Under the pieces are notes generated by a model. The model was not told the DNA's origin. It made no database searches and worked only from the letters and a program-made list of their open reading frames with translations. Below are positions 63,521 through 64,000 of a DNA stretch of 64,000 nt, piece after piece. Positions within the stretch are counted from its first letter, which is position 1, and every line of letters begins with the position of its first letter. The stretch covers positions 868,001-932,000 of the forward strand of contig NZ_CP080095.1 in NCBI RefSeq assembly GCF_019428685.1. The letters run 5' to 3'. The position numbers and the translations under genes were made by a program. Origin of the DNA: Paraburkholderia edwinii. Its GTDB lineage: Bacteria; Pseudomonadota; Gammaproteobacteria; Burkholderiales; Burkholderiaceae.

Positions 63521-63667
63521 CAGCTAATCATACTAGAGAATACGTGGCGGTCTGCCTTGCGGCGGCCCTCCGGCCAAGGCGGCGGCGCTTGCCGGTGCAC
63601 GCTGGCGCATGCCGGCCATGGTCGGCACACCGCGCCGCGAGGGCTCTGGGCGGCGCGGGTCGTCGGG

Positions 63668-63690
63668 TACAATAGCGGCCTTTGCAAGGA
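63668..63690 (+). promoter_or_regulatory. likely mpl -10 element and ribosome site
   Basis: TACAAT at 63668-63673 is a good -10, about 25 bases before the ATG; no clear -35. AAGGA at 63686-63690 lies 7 bases before ATG 63698. Confidence 0.5.
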
Positions 63691-63697
63691 CCGCTCT

Positions 63698-64000
63698 ATG
63701 CACATCCACATTCTCGGTATCTGCGGCACGTTCATGGGTGGTCTCGCGGTGCTGGCGCGCAGCGCGGGTCATAAGGTCACCGGCTGCGATGCCGGCGTCT
63801 ATCCGCCGATGAGCACGCAGCTCGAAGCACAAGGCATCGGGCTTATCGAGGGTTACGGCGTGGAGCAGGTCGATCTGAAGCCCGATCTGTTCGTGATCGG
63901 CAATGTGGTGTCGCGCGGCAATCCGCTGATGGAAGCGATTCTCGACCGCGGCCTGCCGTATATGTCGGGCCCGCAGTGGCTCGGCGAACACGTGCTCAAC
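63698..64000 (+). CDS. mpl: UDP-N-acetylmuramate:L-alanyl-gamma-D-glutamyl-meso-diaminopimelate ligase Mpl (partial, cut by window end)
   Basis: 101 codons from ATG 63698, open to the last base. MHIHILGICGTFMGGLAVLA is the Mur-ligase N-terminal nucleotide-sugar motif in its Mpl form, followed by GHKVTGCDAGVYPPMSTQL and IGNVVSRGNPLMEAIL. Mpl reattaches recycled tripeptide to UDP-MurNAc, the step after AmpD. The ATP-binding domain lies beyond the window. It is the paralogue of murC at 12049. Confidence 0.93.
   Translation, partial: MHIHILGICGTFMGGLAVLARSAGHKVTGCDAGVYPPMSTQLEAQGIGLIEGYGVEQVDLKPDLFVIGNVVSRGNPLMEAILDRGLPYMSGPQWLGEHVLN

Overview
The window is a 64 kb stretch of high-GC chromosome from a betaproteobacterium, most likely Burkholderiaceae (Burkholderia/Paraburkholderia/Trinickia-like). 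The evidence is gene order and protein character: a complete dcw cluster followed by a Prx5-type peroxiredoxin and lpxC; the order secA-argJ-DUF815 ATPase-NUDIX; pilB-pilC-pilD-coaE-zapD-yacG; ispB divergent from rplU-rpmA-obgE-proB; and aroQ-accB-accC-prmA. Species cannot be assigned from the sequence alone. I see no prophage, insertion sequence, integron, CRISPR array or defence island. Almost everything is core chromosome.

Layout. (1) 1-17713, + strand: promoter with a phased MraZ operator, then mraZ-rsmH-ftsL-ftsI-murE-murF-mraY-murD-ftsW-murG-murC-ddl-ftsQ-ftsA-ftsZ, with eight ATGA start/stop overlaps. (2) 17714-19872: a tandem-palindrome spacer, peroxiredoxin and lpxC, closed by a strong bidirectional terminator. 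(3) 19899-26507: a DUF721/DciA-like gene on the minus strand, then secA, argJ, a DUF815 ATPase and a mutT-like NUDIX gene. (4) 26680-33990, minus strand: yacG, zapD, coaE, pilD, pilC, pilB and a CBS/CorC membrane protein. (5) 34221-35347: tRNA-Pro(CGG) with its terminator, and ispB. (6) 35535-38888, + strand: consensus promoter, rplU-rpmA, terminator, obgE, proB. (7) 39116-40505, minus strand: a CNP1-like lipoprotein and rppH. (8) 41120-47874: proS, marC-like, hpt, ffh, a CcsA/YpjD membrane protein, a PP0621-type small protein and ampD. (9) 47981-54681: the nrdA-nrdB class Ia ribonucleotide reductase locus with a promoter overlapped by two phased NrdR boxes, long low-complexity non-coding stretches, and an H1-like histone gene. 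(10) 54920-63520, minus strand: a glycine-zipper lipoprotein, a PfkB kinase, tpx, a DUF3426 protein, prmA-accC-accB, aroQ, a TlpA-like thioredoxin and an unrecognised conserved gene. The window ends inside mpl (+).

Functionally the window is dominated by envelope growth and division: peptidoglycan precursor synthesis (mur genes, mraY, ddl), septal synthesis (ftsI, ftsW), the Z ring (ftsZ, ftsA, zapD), lipid A commitment (lpxC), peptidoglycan recycling (ampD, mpl) and undecaprenyl-independent support (secA, ispB, accBC). The rest is translation, nucleotide metabolism and redox defence.

I did not find a clearly new biological system. The best leads are regulatory or structural: the triple TTGATCAA palindrome before the peroxiredoxin; the nrdAB control region with its long leader, repeat-rich nrdA-nrdB spacer and pre-nrdB hairpin; the glycine-rich tether in NrdA; helically phased short tandem repeats in many spacers; and the unrecognised gene between tlpA and mpl.
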